From assembly GCF_041146795.1 (NCBI RefSeq), contig NC_135176.1, positions 34,160,531 through 34,224,530 on the forward strand: a DNA stretch of 64,000 bases, in the 5' to 3' direction. A program made the translations under genes and the position numbers. This DNA is from Maylandia zebra. Lineage: Eukaryota > Chordata > Actinopteri > Cichliformes > Cichlidae. The notes beneath the pieces were generated by a model, which did no database searches, was not told where the DNA came from, and worked only from the letters and a program-made list of their open reading frames with translations. Of this stretch, positions 22,380 through 34,900 are shown piece after piece; the first letter of the stretch is position 1; each line of letters begins with the position of its first letter.

Positions 22380-23419
22380 TTAAAGACCAAAGTCCAACAT
22401 GTCAGTGAAACGTGTGTGTGTGTTCAGGCTCACTTACAGCTCAGAGGTTTAACTCTGTGAAGCTGGATTTAAGAAATAACTAACTAGTTATTGGAGCATG
22501 TTTAGCGCTGTCTTGTGGCGGTAAAGAACGTGACAGTGTAGTCAGGTTAACCAGCGGGCCACCTGACTCAAACAGGCTCCCCTCCACACTGATTCATTCA
22601 GTCTACAGACCCGAACATCACAGCTAATGAGTGGATTCACGTGTTTCACTGCAGCTCGCCACAGCGAGAAACCGCCGACAGCATCAGAGAGACACAACGA
22701 CGAGCCTCTACAGTTCTTATTTACCTCTCAGTTATTGGTTCAGTCGTTAGTTAGCGCCAACCAGGTGACGTCATGTTTTGTACAGGCACAGGATGGCACT
22801 ATGGACACTCCTTTAGGCCGTGCCACAGATAAACCTGTGACGGTGTCAAAGTAGGGCTCTTTGCTGGAAACCAACCTGAACACGTATGTTTGACCTCTGA
22901 GGGTTACTCAGACTGAGTGTGATGGATGATTACAGAGGTCGGTAATGATCAACTGAGAGACGGCGAAGCGTGACGGGAACAACGTCGAGTCATCGTGAAC
23001 AAGGCAGATTCACTAATGACCTATACACAGACTGGAATGTTCACTAAACATTTCTTTTGTCCCGTAGCTCACAGACTGATTTATGATTGGTTGGTTGATT
23101 TGTTGATCAGTAGAAACTCGGTAGAAACAGTTTCATGTTTGAGACATTTTGTATTTCCAAAGAGAAACTTTGTCACAGAAAGAAACAGCCAAACATGAAC
23201 TGAACAATTCAGTTTATTTTCAATTCAAAGTCTAAAATCAGACAGATTTTAAATGGAGTCTGGTGTGGCATACTGACGGTTTCATTTTAAGGCTTTTCAG
23301 AATCAGAATACTTTATTGATCCCTGGGGGAAATTATTTTTTTGTCACAGTGCTCCATTATAAACCAACATTAAAGAGACAGACAATACGCTAACTAAGAA
23401 TAGTACAATATATACACAC

Positions 23420-23460
<41 letters not shown>

Positions 23461-24636
23461 AGTCACTCATTAATAAATAGCTGGAAAAGAAACGTGTAGT
23501 TGTAGCAGTAAGAGTTTCAAGAGCTTTTGTGTGACTGAAGAAACATCTCACGCTGTGACCTCTGACCTGTGTCAGTCTTTCTGCAGCTTCATAAACACTG
23601 TAAAGTCGCCTGCTCTGCTGCGCCCTGATTGGGACACTGACACACGTGTCACAGCGTGTTCATGAGTTGCTGCCGCCACCATTCGGAAACATGCTGAGAT
23701 GATTGTTTGCAAAAACTGCTGGACAAATTCCAGCGAGAAGCTCAGTGAGGAGCGAGGACACGAAAACAGATGACTCCACGGGGGGGGGACAAGTTTCCAC
23801 AGTTTTCAGATGTTTTGAACACTTCCTGATGAACTGTTATGGACTTTTATTTTGAAATCACAACAGTATGACTAAGAGCCCCAATAAAGTATTTTATTTT
23901 GAAAATCTAAATGTCTAATCCTTCTAATTGTTGTCTAATTTTTGTGTTCTATCCAGTTTTTCTTTCTCGACTCATTGAGATACAAACGTATTATTACTGA
24001 TACATGATTATGTTCCTGTTCCTGATCTTCTGCTCCAGTCTTCCTGTTCTTTATTAAAATACTCGGGTCGCTGTCAGAGCACAGACCGCATTAGTTCTCT
24101 GATGGAGTGCTACAGTGTGATCGTTTCCTCCCTGCTGAAGGTGTCTATTTGGTTGGTGGTGATGTTGGTGGTGACTTTGACGATGTCGCCAGTGTCTCAC
24201 AAACATTAACACAAACACAAAGTTAGGAAAATAGACAGTGTCCTAAAGTCACTGATTAATGTCCAGTCACTCATTTCCTCTCAGTCTGTCTTCTGCCTGC
24301 TCCGTCAGTCGCCCCTCCGTCAGCGGGCCGTCCGGCAGCCTCTGTAAGTACTCTGAGTAAATCCTCTTTCTGCCTCTGCATTCTCCTCAGCTGCAGACTG
24401 TAATCCTTTAAGAGCTCTTACCAGACTCCATGCAAATATTTCACAATTTTAAACTCGAGAAGAAACTCGGAGCAGTTGTTTTCATGTTTTTCACTCTTTG
24501 ACCTTTGACCCAAACACCTGCTCAGGTCTGCTGTTTGGTTTCTTGTCAGGTTTGTTCTGATGGAACAAAAGTTCAGATCCTGAGAACACCTGGAAGCACC
24601 TGAAGATACCTGCTGCTATTTGTTGTTGTTGCTGAG
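22380..24636. other. Intergenic between dck and the slc22a gene
   Basis: No exon is recognised. 23285-23400 is a minus-orientation LINE tail ('agaatcagaatactttattg', 'gtcacagtgctccatta'), related in inverted orientation to 12470-12556. 23422-23456 is a (TA)n run. 23785 starts a run of nine Gs. Otherwise nothing is seen. Confidence 0.5.
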
Positions 24637-27600
24637 ATGGGATTCGCTGAGCTGCTGGATGAGGTGAGACACTTAAATTCCTCCTATGCAAGAAATAACT
24701 TCACTGTCCAGGTGTGTCATACAGGTGTGTAGGGTTAGGGTTAATGTGTTTCCTGTTGTTATGGCAAGGTTGGTGGGTTTGGCAGGTACCAGTGGATCCA
24801 TGTGACCCTGATCAGTTTACCTGGTTTGCTGATGGCGAGTCAGAACCTGCTAAACAACTTTGTCTCTGGAGTCCCCACTCACTACTGCAGCATACCAGCC
24901 AATCACAGCTTGAGCAACCTGTCGCACCTTCACCAGGTGACCTGTCAGCCTGACTGTCTACCTGTCTGGGCATTTTAGTGCAGGCACTATGATCCCATTT
25001 CTTTAGTTTTCTCAATTTTACTTCCTTAAATCAATAAATCTGGATGGATGAATGTGATTGGTTGTTTCAGGTGGATGAGAAGCAGCTGCTGAAAATGTTT
25101 ATCCCTCCTGATTCTTCAGGAAATAGACTGGCCCGCTGCAGGAGGTAAGGTTTTCTTCCTTCTCCTCAGTTGTTTAAATAATTAACCTGACCGTCACATC
25201 ATTTCCTGTTGCACCTGTTGTCCAGGTATGCAAATCCTCAGTGGCAGCTGTTAGCTGCTAACAGTTCCACTAATGTTAGCCACCTAGAGACCGAAGACTG
25301 CATTGACGGATGGACCTTTGAGCAATCAGACTTTCTCGCCACCACCGTCTCCGAGGTAGCGGCAGGCACACGGCGAGCCTATTAGCGCGCATTGCCACAG
25401 ATATGTTAATGAGGTCACTTGTCTCTTACCTATCAATCTCTCACCTGTGTGTGTCACAGTGGAGTCTGGTCTGCTCCCTCCGTCCTCTCAAACAAATGAT
25501 TCAAACCATTTATATGGGTGGAGTTTTAACGGGAGCCATAGTCTACGGCAGCTTATCTGACAGGTGAGAGTTACCTGTGTATACCTGTTCATTGTCTCAG
25601 GTTAGCAGTGCAATCCGACTCCTTCTGTCTATCTCTCAGGTTTGGGAGGCGGTCCGTTCTGATTTGGTCATACCTGCAACTTGCTGTGCTTGGCTGTAGC
25701 TCCGCCCTTTCCCCCACATACTCCACCTACTGCATCTTCAGGTTTCTGAGTGGGATGGCGGTGTCTGGGGTCATCATTAACGGAGTTTCCCTAAGTACCC
25801 GTCTACCTGGTTCCTTATTTACCTGTCCACCTGGGCACTTGTCTGTCTTCCTAACTGAGTGTCTCCTCAGAGGTTGAGTGGATCACAACCAAGACGAGGA
25901 CAGTAGTCGGCACACTCAGTTCCTTCTTCTTCACCTTTGGTCAAATGGTCCTGGCTGGGCTTGCATATTGGCTGAGAGACTGGAGGAAGCTGCAGATGGT
26001 TGTCTGTGCACCTAACTTCCTGTTCTTCGCCTACAGCTGGTCAGTCAGACTTAAAAAAAGGACAGTGATTGGTCAGGTGTTTCTCTCTGCTCTCCGATTG
26101 GTCAGGTAGTTCTCTCTGTGCTCTGATTGGTCAGGTGGTACTCAGAGTCAGCTCGATGGCTTGTTTTGAACCAGCGCTCTGAGGACGCATTGAAGAGTCT
26201 TCACCGAGTTGCTCGGATCAACGGGAAATCAGAGATGATCGATAAGATCACTGTTGAGGTAACCTGGCCACCTGTGTAAAAGTGCAATTTCTCCAATCAG
26301 ATGCTGAGCTCTGTCCCATGTGACTGCAGGTGCTCCACTCTCACATGAACAAAGAGATTGAGTCGGCTCGTTCAACATTCACGGTGTTCGACCTGCTGAG
26401 GACCCCGGGGATGAGACGCATCTCCATTTGTCTGATGGCCGTCTGGTCAGACATACACCTGCTCATATGCTCACCTGTCTCACCTGCTTACCTGTTTACC
26501 CATTTACCTGCTCTTCTGTTTACCTGCTTCTTCTATCTGTTTTATGTTTTTTTTATTAAATAAAATGAAGCTCCTGTATCCACCTGTACACCTGTGTACT
26601 CACCTCTGTGCAGGTTCTCTACTAGTTTTGCATACTATGGCCTGGCGATGGACCTCCAGAAGTTTGGGGTGAGCAACCCGATACCTGTCTTCCTACTTAC
26701 CTGCTGAAGTTTCAGTACACCTGTTTAAACTTCTTCTCCCATCCTATTGGTTGGATCTGCTGTACTTCCTTCCTATTGGTTGTTTGTTGTTGCAGGTGAG
26801 TATTTACCTGATGCAGATCATCTTTGGAGCTGTAGATATTCCCGCCAAACTGTTTGCATTGGGAATACTCAGTTACCTGGGGAGGCGGGTCTCTCAGGCA
26901 GTTTGTCTCTTCTTCTCTGCCGCCATCATCTTTGCCAACATCTTTGTCCCCACAGGTACATCCTAATCCTGATCCCCATTCTGAATCTATTTGAGACCCT
27001 GGCCCTGATTCTAATTCGGAAACTGATCCCAATCCGTATTCTGATCACAATCTTGATTTAGATCCTATTCCATATCCCCAAATTTATCATAACACTGATT
27101 TAGGATTGTGATCCCAAATCTCATTCTGATTCAACCCTGATCCTGATGCAATCTGAACTGTAATCTTAATCCCGACTGTGATACTGCCCTGTTCCTGATT
27201 CTAATTTAGATCCCGATTCTAATTCCAATTTGAATTTTTTAAAAGAATCCTAATTCAAATCATGGTCCTGGATTCTGACAACGACCCAATCTGAATCATG
27301 ATTCGACCCTGATATGAACATAACCCCAATCCATTCCTATTCCCTGTCCTGGATTTGATCATGACCCTGATCTTAATTAGGATCCCAGTCACAATCCTAA
27401 TGCTGACTCTGATTTCAGTTCAGATTCTGATCCTGGTCTGAAACTGATTCTAATCCAGATCCTATTTCTGATCCTGAATATGAACCTGACTCCGACCCAG
27501 AGTCTAATTTTGGATTCTGATCTTTATCCTGATCTAAGTCCCAATCTCTATTGAAGTCTGGGTCTTGATTTTGACCCCGATCCTAATGTGGACCATGATC

Positions 27601-28890
27601 CCAATTCTAATTTCAATACTAATTCTAATTCCTACCCAAATCTTTGATTCTGGCACTGATCTAGGTCTTTAATCCTAACCCTAATTCTGACCCTATGTCC
27701 TGTCGTGAACCTGAACAAAATCCTGACCCTGCCTTGAATTCTGATCCTGGTCCTATTCCCAATCCCGTTTCTAACCCCACAGACATGCAGACTCTGAGGA
27801 CCACGCTGGCCTGCCTGGGTAAAGCTTTCACCTCAGCCTCCTTCACCACCGTTTACCTGTACACCGGTGAGCTGTACCCAACTGTTATCAGGTGATTAAA
27901 TAAAACCAATGGCTCATATTTAATATTAAATAATGTTAATTTACCTAACAAAAAACGCATATCTACAGGATCAAATTGCTGAAACAAATGATTAATGAGT
28001 TTGAGTAATATTCCTGTTCTGATGACTTCATAACCACTGGTCTGAATACTAAACATCGCAGCTAGGCCAGGGTCATGTGACTCATCTCAATAACTCACTG
28101 ATAGGATGAGGCAGGGTCTCACAACGGTTTCACCCGAAACCCTTTTTCACACCTTGACTCGGGGGTCAGCAAGCTTTAAGACCCAAAGAGCCTTTTGGAC
28201 CCGGTTTACACGGAAAAGAAAACTGGGAGCCGCAAATACTTTTTGACATCTAAAACAAAGATAACACTGCACACATGTAAAAAACAATGTAAGATAAGAT
28301 CAGATAAGATAATAAAGTTCTATCTTATCTTATCTTATCTTATCTTACATTGTTTTTTACCGTTATGCTAAACAACTATAGTGTGTTGCTTATGAAATCC
28401 ATGAAGTGCTACAAAGAAAATAAAATTTTATTTATGTAATGAACACATTTTGAACTCTTAAAAAATTATAACAAAAAAGAAAAACATCCAGGGGAAGGTC
28501 TCTTTTAAATTAATTAAAAAGATGAACTTAAATTTAGCAAACAAAGACTGAGCCGTCATCCTTGTATCCTTTTTGGGCTTTGACCTGAATTTTAAAAATA
28601 ATTGGAAAAAAGCACTATGCTCCTAAAAAATAATAAATATTTGCAAAATACCTGCATAAATATTTATTTTGCCTGGTTAATGTGTATGGTGGGGCGTGGT
28701 CTGCAGTGCTGCTGCAAGAGAGGTGGTCACACCTGCCTTAAAGTCGGTGCTCTCTCTGCTGTTGTGTTATGTGTCGGACTGTGTGCTGGAAATAAGACCA
28801 GCTGCATGCGCACAGCAACCGCGTGTGAAAAGTGGCCAATAAAGAGAAGCTGTAAAGCATGTTCATGTAAACATCGTTGGGTCTGCCGTG

Positions 28891-28934
<44 letters not shown>

Positions 28935-31900
28935 GATTGCATTTCTATAGCACTTTTCAATGGGACTTCTACTCCTGAACCTCTGAACATACTGGTAGGC
29001 CGTTCTCGTCAGAAGTAAATGCAAATGAATCTGCCCAGGCATCATTAAATGTTCTATTTTCTTCAGATATTTTTCTTTTCTTACATTTCTCCATACTTGG
29101 GCTACCTCGATAAATGCACGGCGTTTCGGCAGATATACCAGCTTCTGCGAGTGTGACTCTAATTTTGAGCAATGAAAAATAATAAAATATCATTTTATTT
29201 TTATATTTCAAGATCACGATAATCTTCCAATGTAGAACTACAAGTTAAAAAAAGAACGAACTCAAATAAAATACACTTCAGCTAAATACTTATAATTTAT
29301 TTTCCCAAACCACGGAGCCGCAGTACAGGGAGTGCAGAATTATTAGGCAAATGAGTATTTTGTCCACATCATCCTCTTCATGCATGTTGTCTTACTCCAA
29401 ACTGTGTAGGCTCGAAAGCCTACTACCATCCATCCATCCATCCATTTGCTTCCACTTATCCTTTTCAGGGTCGCGGGGGGTGCTGGAGCCTATCCCAGCT
29501 GTCATAGGGCGAGAGGCGGGGTACACCCTGGACAGGTCGCCAGTCTGTCGCAGGGCCAACACACAGGGACAAACAACCATTTTCACTCACATTCATTCGC
29601 ACATTCACACCTAGTGACAATTTGGATTATCCAATTAACCTATCCCCACAAGCTGCATGTCTTTGGACGGTGGGAGGAAGCCGGAGTACCCGGAGGGAAC
29701 CCACGCAAACACGGGGAGAACATGCAAACTCCACACAGAAAGACCCCGGCCTGATGTTGGAATTGAACTCAGGACCTTCTTGCTGTGCGGCAACAGTGCT
29801 AACCACCGTGCCACCGTGCTGCCTACTACCAATTAAGCATATTAGGTGATGTGCATCTCTGTAATGAGAAGGGGTGTGGTCTAATGACATCAACACCCTA
29901 TATCAGGTGTGCATAATTATTAGGCAACGTCCTTTCCTTTGGCAAAATGGGTCAAAAGAAGGACTTGACAGGCTCAGAAAAGTCAAAAATAGTGAGATAT
30001 CTTGCAGAGGGATGCAGCAGTCTCAAACATGCAGAGCTTCTGAAGCGTGATCATCGAACAATCAAGCGTTTCATTCAAAATAGTCAACAGGGTCGCAAGA
30101 AGCGTGTGGAAAAACCAAGGCGCAAAATAACTGCCCATGAACTGAGAAAAGTCAAGCGTGCAGCTGCCAAGATGCCACTTGCCACCAGTTTGGCCATATT
30201 TCAGAGCTGCAACATCACTGGAGTGCCCAAAAGCACAAGGTGTGCAATACTCAGAGACATGGCCAAGGTAAGAAAGGCTGAAAGACGACCACCACTGAAC
30301 AAGACACACAAGCTGAAACGTCAAGACTGGGCCAAGAAATATCTCAAGACTGGTTTTTCTAAGGTTTTATGGACTGATGAAATGAGAGTGAGTCTTGATG
30401 GGCCAGATGGATGGGCCCGTGGCTGGATTGGTAAAGGGCAGAGAGCTCCAGTCCGACTCAGATGCCAGCAAGGTGGAGGTGGAGTACTGGTTTGGGCTGG
30501 TATCATCAAAGATGAGCTTGTGGGGCCTTTTCGGGTTGAGGATGGAGCCAAGCTCAACTCCCAGTCCTACTGCCAGTTTCTGGAAGACACCTTCTTCAAG
30601 CAGTGGTACAGGAAGAAGTCTGCATCCTTCAAGAAAAACATGATTTTCATGCAGGACAATGCTCCATCACACGCGTCCAAGTACTCCACAGCGTGGCTGC
30701 AAGAAAGGGTATAAAAGAAGAAAAACTAATGACATGGCCTCCTTGTTCACCTGATCTGAACCCCATTGAGAACCTGTGGTCCATCATCAAATGTGAGATT
30801 TACAAGGAGGGAAAACAGTACACCTCTCTGAACAGTGTCTGGGAGGCTGTGGTTGCTGCTGCACGCAATGTTGATGGTGAACAGATCAAAACACTGACAG
30901 AATCCATGGATGGCAGGCTTTTGAGTGTCCTTGCAAAGAAAGGTGGCTATATTGGTCGCTGATTTGTTTTTGTTTTGTTTTTGAATGTCAGAAATGTATA
31001 TTTGTGAATGTAGAGATGTTATATTGGTTTCACTGGTAAAAATAAATAATTGAAATGGGTATATATTTGTTTTTTGTTAAGTTGCCTAATAATTCTGCAC
31101 AGTAATAGTCACCTGCACATACAGATATCCCCCTAAAATAGCTAAAACTAAAAACAAACTAAAAACTACTTCCAAAAACATTCAGCTTTGATATTAATGA
31201 GTTTTTTGGGTTCATTGAGAACATGGTTGTTGTTCAATAATAACATTATTCCTCAAAAATACAAGTTGCCTAATAATTCTGCACTCCCTGTATAAAGACT
31301 GAAGGGCCGCACGCTGATCAATAGTGGGTCCAGGACCATCTTAGGGGACACTCCCACGGGGCTTAAAAACTGGGATTCTCTAACATTTCATCTGAGAACT
31401 GAAGAAGCTTCTCAGTTGAAAGATCTTCAAGCAACTTAAAGAAGTCCAGACTGCGATGACCTGATGGCTGAGAACCTTCAGACATGTTGCCTTGCACTCT
31501 ATAAACTAAATTACCAGCTGACGGGGGGAGAGCACTGTTGTTTTATTATTATTTAATGCTGACCTATGCTTCCTTATTTTTCTTACTGTGTGGAACTTTG
31601 ACATTTTGAATAATAATTCAAAGTTATGTTACAAACAAGGGCAATACAAATTATTAACCTGCTGGCTGTTACCATCACACTGTTTCCATAGTCCACATTA
31701 TGAAACTTAAATGAGTTATTATTACTATTATCTCTAAAGCACAGTGAAAATGACACAGTCTAAACTGTGTATAAAGTTTGTTTTTTCAGTGCAGGAATCA
31801 GACAAAAATGTGTTTCTGTTGTTGGGCTTGAACGGCAGAGTACTAAGTATGAAAATGTGTAATTCTCTTTTGGTTTTTAAATGGATGTGGTATCAGTTTT

Positions 31901-34900
31901 AATGAAGTTACATGTTTGTTTGTTTGCTGTTTAGTTTGTTGTTGTTTTTTCTGTTGTGGAGGGTAGAGTTGCTTTAATAATGAGAACACGGCATAAGTGT
32001 TGCAGCCTGTTCAGTCACAAACTTTATATAAACGTTTTCACACTATCTGCGTAACGTGGTGATTGGTTAAAAATAAACATCAGCACGTTAAAGATGAGTG
32101 CACTGAGCTGTAATTACCAACGGCCAACGTGTGTTTATGAGTCTAATGCTGGTTAGCTTTTGGGATTAGCATGGAGCAGAGCTAGCATTAGCTTACGCAG
32201 GTGAACAAACCCTGCAGATGGTGACGCTCAGAACCGTGTGGACCTCCATAATTCACCTCAGTGTGTGAAGATAAGATAGAACTTTATTAATCCCTCGGGT
32301 GGGTCCTCTGGGAAATACGAACACACACGAACACACACACACACTTCAAGTATTGAGTCTATTGCACTGTTGACTATTTACAAAAAGTATTGCACAAGGT
32401 ATTGTACAGTGAGCTTAGTTGTCCCCCCCCTCCTTTGTCCTCCTGTTTCCTGTTTCCCCTCCCTCTCCCCTCCAGAGAGGAGTTAAACAGTCTGATGGCG
32501 TGTGGGACAAAGGAGTTTTTAAGTCTGTTAGTTCTTGTCTTTGGGAGAAGCAACCTGTCACTGAACAGACTCTTCTGGTTGTTTATGGCTGTGTGCAGAG
32601 GATGCCCAGCATTGTTCATAATGTCCATCAGTTTCTTTAATGTCCTTTTCTCTGCCACTGTCACCAGAGTGTCCAGCTTCATGCCGACCACAGAGCCAGC
32701 CCTCCTGATCAGTTTCTCCAGCCTGGATGAGTCCTTCTTTGCTGTGCTGCTCCCCCAGCACACCACAGCATAGAAAAGTACTCCAGCAACCACCGACTGG
32801 TAAAACATCCTCAGGAGCTTCCTGCAGATGTTAAAAGACCTCAGCCTCCTGAGGAAGTACAGTCGGCTTTGGGCTTTTTTATACAGGTGCTCTGTGTTGC
32901 ATGACCAGTCCAGTTTATTGTCCACCCACAGCCCAAGGTACTTGTTGACCACCTCCACCTCCTCCCCCTCTATCTGAACCGGCAGTGGACCTTCTCTGGA
33001 CCCCCCGAAGTCCACAACCAGTTCCTTAGTCTTTGAGGTGTTGAGTTGCAGGTGGTTTGTGTGACTCCATGCGACAAAGTTCCTCACCAGACTTCTGTAC
33101 TCCTCTTCCTGATCATCCCAGATACACCCCATGATGGCCGTGTCATCTGCAAACTTCTGAATGTGGCATAATTCAGAGTTGTAGCAGAAGTCAGAGGTGT
33201 ACAGGGTGAAGAGAAGAGGGGACAGCACAGTTCCCTGTGGTGCTCCTGTGCTGCTGACCACAGTGTCTGTCAAGTGTTCCTCTGACTGTGAGGTGTCCAC
33301 ACTTGAAAAAGACCAGACTTTGAATTTCACTCAACTTTATTTAGACCAACTAGTTTGATAGCTGGTAGGTAGCAGCAGGTAAAAAACCTTTCAACACAAA
33401 AATAAAGAACATTCCATTAACCAGTAACATTCAGATAAATTACATGCATTACACAGAAGACAGATGAAATAACAAAATACACTTCAGTAAAGCCATTTAC
33501 CATGTGGTTAACTGTTAATTTAACTGTGGTTCTTAAATATACAAAATGTGTCTTCTTTGCATTAACACTTTTTTTATAAACAATTGTATTTTAAAGTATA
33601 CATTTTAAAGTTCACAAACATTTTAATAGACTTTAACTAAGGATTTTCTTTACAAAGAATTATTTTCTTTAAATCAAAACCAAACATTTATTCACTAGTT
33701 TTACGATCCACCCAAGGATTTGGGGTAACTATTTTTAATATTAATTAACATAAATATGTGGGAACACTAACTGCACAAACAATTTATTCAAACTTAAACA
33801 TTCATTTTTGTCAATATAATTTTTTAAACTTAAATGCAGCAACTATTTCCCTAAGCGTAAAACATTTGCACAACTGAGCTTCCATAGTTCCAAATATATG
33901 TGCAGCAAATGTGAGCTCAAGAGCTTACCGATAGCCCGTCTTGTTCAAAGTCTTCCTCACAGTGGAAAAGTGGATCGTACTTCGTTTGCTGTCCTCTCAG
34001 TATGTCGCACACGGGTCAAATGACTGCTGCATGCATTTTAAGGTCTACTAGGCACGCCCACCCTTGATTGCTCTAATGTGGCTCACCTGGCAGGGCGGCG
34101 CACACCAGGCCGTGCTTAGTTGTTGATTGCACCCAAGGTCTAATCAGTGGCCATGCTCAAACAGCAGCACCGAACAGGTAGTGGGCAGGAGGAGGAAGAG
34201 AGGAATAACAGGCACACCTACTAGGTCAGCGCGACAGTGTCAGACGTGATGTCCTTCAGCCTGACGTACTGTGGTCTGTCGGTGAGGTAGTCGGAGATCC
34301 AAGCCACCAGGCAGGGGTCCACCTCCATCCTGTTCAGTTTTTCCTGAAGCATACAGGGCCGGATGGTATTAAAGGCACTGGAAAAGTCAAGAAACAGGAT
34401 CCTGACCGTGCCTTTTCCCCCATCCAGGTGTGAGTGGGCTCTGTGTAGGAGGTACAGGATGGCATCCTCCACTCCGACACCCGCCTTGTATGCAAACTGT
34501 AGTGGGTCCTGGGCATGTTGTACCTGTGGTCGGAGGAGGTTGAGGAAGAGTCGCTCTAGAGTCTTCATAAGATGTGACGTCAGTGCCACCGGTCGGAAGT
34601 CATTCAGCTCATTGGGCCGGTTCCTTTTGGGGACTGGGACGATGCAGGATGTCTTCCATAGGGCGGGCACTCTCCCCAGTCGCAGACTGAGGTTGAAGAC
34701 TCGTTGTAGCGGCTCCCCAAGTTCAGCAGCACACGCCTTTAGCATCCTAGGACACACCTTGTCTGGGCCTGCTGCCTTTCTGGGGCGAAGCTTCCTCAGT
34801 TGTCTCCTGACCTGATCCACTGTGACACTGGGAGATGTTTGGGAGGAGGGGAGGGGGGGAGATGTCTTGCTGCTGAGAGAGGGATTGGAGGAGGGGGGTG

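Larger units (their letters stand above)
29326..31290 (+). mobile_element. Tc1-type DNA transposon with DD37E-spaced transposase
   Basis: The element starts 'cagggagtgcagaattatta' and ends with the reverse complement 'taataattctgcactccctg'. TA dinucleotides flank it at 29324-29325 and 31291-31292, as expected for Tc1/mariner insertion. Inner copies of the terminal motif lie at 29909-29927 and 31082-31100, about 180-190 bases inside each end once the later insertion is removed. This is an IR/DR arrangement. The transposase gene (29947-30962) has a single frameshift. A 393-base retroelement has inserted at 29428-29820. Confidence 0.93.
28173..31311. mobile_element. hAT-like element remnant, interrupted by a Tc1-type transposon
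   Basis: The left end 'ggtcagcaagctttaagacc' followed by 'caaagagcc' and 'gggagccgcaaat' resembles hAT terminal sequence. After the Tc1 element the right end continues 'aagactgaagggccgcacg'. The two sides sit exactly between the halves of a PLE remnant. Its own content is non-coding AT-rich DNA with internal repeats, so it is a non-autonomous or decayed copy. The class is judged from its ends only. Confidence 0.5.

Noticed and set aside
28863-29045. Tyr-rich or Ile-rich frames
   Set aside because: Artefacts of the (AAT)n run.
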